From assembly GCA_964467615.1 (NCBI GenBank), contig CAYXRK010000127.1, forward strand, positions 1 through 13,734: DNA of 13,734 nucleotides, read 5' to 3'. The stretch comes from CAYXRK01 sp964467615. GTDB lineage: Bacteria; Hydrogenedentota; Hydrogenedentia; Hydrogenedentales; GCA-2746185. Below the pieces are notes generated by a model that searched no databases, was not told the origin of the DNA, and saw only the letters and a program-made list of their open reading frames with translations. Position numbers and translations under genes: made by a program. This document shows positions 11,791 to 13,734 of this stretch, piece after piece; the stretch's first letter is position 1; every line of letters starts with the position of its first letter.

Positions 11791-13412
11791 CATTTCCCGT
11801 CGCGTCTGCTCGCGTTGCTCAAATAATCCGTCAATAATTTCGCGCGGCGTGTGAGGTCGGTATAAATTCCCACCGTCTGATCGGCGAGCGCTTTTGCCGG
11901 CGCGTTCTCGATGTTGTCGCGCTCGAATTTGGCCAACGCGACCAAGGGCCGGCACGCGTCGTGGATTTCGCCGAACAAGCGGAGGCGCTCTTCTACTTCA
12001 ATTAACTCCTTGACGTATCGTTGCGCCTCCTTCGCGCGCCCTGGTCGCTCGAGGCGTTCGCGAATCTTCCGCGCGAGACCCGACGCTTCGCTTCCAATCG
12101 AGCAGAGTTCTTCGATATCCCCCGCCAGCTTCCTCGCCAATTCGTACGTTTCCGCGGTTGCCGAGTACGAAGACCACTGCAAATCGAACGACTCGTCCAA
12201 TTCGCGTTGATTGTCTTTCGTGGACATTTCCCGCATCCACATCGCGCGATACGCCATCCGCGCAACGTCCGTCTCCGAGGGAGCACGATTCCCGAGCGGC
12301 AGCCACGTCTGTACGCCGTCGGGCGCGCGGGCGGATCGATACGCCGACACCTTCTCCCACATCGGCCCGTGCAGTGCTCCCGCCGGACGCTCGCTCGGAG
12401 CAACGCCCTCGCATAGCTTCATCGCCTCGACGACGTGCTCAACCAATATCTCGTTTCCCGGCGCAGCTTCAATCGCGATGTGACCCAACCCGAACGGCCC
12501 CGTCTCGCGGAAATGCACGTAGCCCACTGACACCAGCACGACGGGACATCCCACAGCCGCGGCCAAATGCATCGTCCCGGTATCGTTAGTAATTAGGCAT
12601 CCGGCCTGCTCGAGCAACGCCGCTAACGTCCCGAGTTCGGTCTTGCCAAATAGTGATATCGCCAAACCGGGCGCGACCCGATCGAACGTCTCGCCAAGCG
12701 TCTGTTCCGACTTCACCCCGACTAAAACCGTCTGCCGTCCTTGCTCGCCGAAGCAACGGGCCAACGCCGCGAACTTCTCGGCGGGCCAACGCTTATGCTC
12801 GTCGCTCGCGCCGAGCTGCATGAACACCTGCCCAGCTCGCAGGCCGTGTTCCGCCATCAGTGCGGCAGCCTCCTTTCGATCCTCATCAAAGATCGTGAAC
12901 GCGGGCTTTGCCGACAGTTCAACGTCGCTCCCGGCAAAACGCCCCATGCTGTCGCATAGGTTGAAATCGTTGTAGGTGCGGTGCATCACGCTCGTGAAAA
13001 AGTACGTCGCCCACGGGCCGCGCAAGACGAACCGCCAGTCGTCCGTCATGTGCGCGCCCACAACCTTTGGAACTTCCGCGATTGCCAGCAACATCGCGGA
13101 CGCGATACTGTGCGTAAGATTGAACACGAGGTCGAAGCCGCCGTCGCGTATCCAGTTCGCGTAGCTCTCCGCCCGCGCATACGCACGAAGCATCCGCCTC
13201 GAATCGCCCGCGCGCGAATCGAGAAACATCTCGTCCTCGTCGTAGAGGTACACGTCATCTACGCCTGGGGTCCGGCGCGCGGCTTCCGCCGCCATTTGAC
13301 GGACCATCAGGACGATCTGCGCGTCCGGATGCTGCGCGCGGATCGCCGCGATCAGCGGCGAAGTCTGAATCATGTCGCCCAGCCGGGCGTTTTGGAGAAC
13401 GAGAATTCGCAC
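11790..13412 (-). CDS. Glycosyltransferase family 9 (heptosyltransferase-like) with C-terminal extension
   Basis: A 540-residue protein. Residues 1-335 are a GT9/ADP-heptose:LPS heptosyltransferase-type GT-B enzyme. The N-terminal RILVLQNARLGDMIQTSPL carries the family catalytic Asp at D13. FMQLGASDEHKRWPAEKF (197-214) and LITNDTGTMHLAAAVGCP (273-290) are the nucleotide-sugar side motifs. Such enzymes add heptose or a similar sugar to lipopolysaccharide core or another glycan on the inner face of the inner membrane. Residues 336-540 are an extra, largely helical, charged region not part of normal GT9 proteins (about 340 residues). The start is GTG at 13412, where the GT9 fold begins; a longer frame to 13505 would overlap the upstream gene. 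Only 2 bases separate this GTG from the upstream TGA, so the two genes are translationally coupled. The acceptor sugar is unknown. Confidence 0.87.
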   Translation of the reverse strand: MRILVLQNARLGDMIQTSPLIAAIRAQHPDAQIVLMVRQMAAEAARRTPGVDDVYLYDEDEMFLDSRAGDSRRMLRAYARAESYANWIRDGGFDLVFNLTHSIASAMLLAIAEVPKVVGAHMTDDWRFVLRGPWATYFFTSVMHRTYNDFNLCDSMGRFAGSDVELSAKPAFTIFDEDRKEAAALMAEHGLRAGQVFMQLGASDEHKRWPAEKFAALARCFGEQGRQTVLVGVKSEQTLGETFDRVAPGLAISLFGKTELGTLAALLEQAGCLITNDTGTMHLAAAVGCPVVLVSVGYVHFRETGPFGLGHIAIEAAPGNEILVEHVVEAMKLCEGVAPSERPAGALHGPMWEKVSAYRSARAPDGVQTWLPLGNRAPSETDVARMAYRAMWMREMSTKDNQRELDESFDLQWSSYSATAETYELARKLAGDIEELCSIGSEASGLARKIRERLERPGRAKEAQRYVKELIEVEERLRLFGEIHDACRPLVALAKFERDNIENAPAKALADQTVGIYTDLTRRAKLLTDYLSNASRRDGK

Positions 13413-13414
13413 GA

Positions 13415-13734
13415 TCAGCGTAGCTTCAGGAGCGCCTCGCTGGTCTCCCGCACCTGCCGCACGAATGCAATCATCTTCTCGCCACGCCCCATCGGTCGAG
13501 TGCAACCGATGCCGCCGGGCACCAGGCCCTCGTACGTGAACGGCGTATCCGGAGGCAGACTGGTCAAGTACTCCACCAAATCGTCTGAAATTCCCTCCGC
13601 CGCCGCCACTTCCGCCGCCGTTTTCGTCGCGCGTACGCCCTTATCCACGAGTTTCTTGCCGTAGTGTCGAACAATGTGCGCCAGCATCGTGCGCGCGCGA
13701 TGCTCGTAGGTGTGCTCGTTCCGGACCCTCTGCT
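13415..13734 (-). CDS. C-terminal part of a CgeB-like glycosyltransferase (runs off the window)
   Basis: An ATG occurs at 13687, but the same frame stays open upstream to the window edge and encodes NEHTYEHRARTMLAHIV. The HTYEHRA motif marks the C-terminal end of CgeB/Glyco_trans_1_2 (PF13524) glycosyltransferases. I therefore read this as the last 105 codons of a longer gene rather than a 90-residue protein. After the motif comes a tail of about 80 residues with EGISDDLVEYLTSLP and a GGIGCTR segment, of no recognised domain. The stop TGA (13417-13415) is 2 bases before the GT9 start, so the two form an operon for a glycan. The call rests on a short motif and would be settled by the sequence to the right. 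Confidence 0.62.
   Translation of the reverse strand, partial: QRVRNEHTYEHRARTMLAHIVRHYGKKLVDKGVRATKTAAEVAAAEGISDDLVEYLTSLPPDTPFTYEGLVPGGIGCTRPMGRGEKMIAFVRQVRETSEALLKLR

Overview
The window looks like a fragment of a high-GC, Gram-negative bacterial genome, probably a metagenome or draft assembly because it contains a 100-N scaffold gap. A Tat-exported Gfo/Idh/MocA oxidoreductase, a secreted amidohydrolase, a free-standing AICAR transformylase and lipopolysaccharide-type glycosyltransferases together resemble Planctomycetota, Hydrogenedentota or related lineages. That placement is inference from gene style only; nothing here is a taxonomic marker.

Layout. From the left edge to 9260 every gene is on the minus strand. 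In transcription order they are: a TPR-like protein (9260-8391); ilvE followed by a class II aldolase (8275-6636); a zinc-ribbon membrane protein of unknown role (6529-5423); a stand-alone AICAR formyltransferase (5326-4211); an XRE/HigA-like antitoxin reading frame broken by TGA (4099-3779); a Tat-exported Gfo/Idh/MocA oxidoreductase (3764-2472); a HicB-like antitoxin interrupted by the N gap (2421-2021); a secreted metal-dependent amidohydrolase (1931-540); and an exported antibiotic-biosynthesis-monooxygenase-type protein (435-25). Sigma70-like promoters can be read in front of ilvE, the zinc-ribbon gene, the AICAR formyltransferase and the XRE gene. A 504-base intergenic region follows. 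It carries a perfect TTGACA-N16-TATAAT promoter on the plus strand and a leader of about 235 nt. It drives a large acyl-CoA dehydrogenase (9765-11738), which ends at a clear intrinsic terminator. Converging on that terminator from the right are a GT9 heptosyltransferase-like gene with a long C-terminal extension (13412-11790) and the 3' end of a CgeB-like glycosyltransferase that runs off the window.

How the genes relate. Most are ordinary metabolism: branched-chain amino acids, purine synthesis, fatty-acid oxidation, sugar-phosphate chemistry and envelope glycosylation. The most unusual stretch is 2021-4178. There, two antitoxin-family proteins without recognisable toxins bracket the exported oxidoreductase in one apparent transcription unit. 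The upstream one has an autoregulation-style promoter plus palindrome and an in-frame TGA at codon 16. The downstream one becomes a complete 81-residue HicB-like frame only when a 55-bp duplication flanking the N gap is collapsed, so the gap is almost certainly a scaffolding artefact. I see no CRISPR array, transposase, integrase, tRNA or rRNA.
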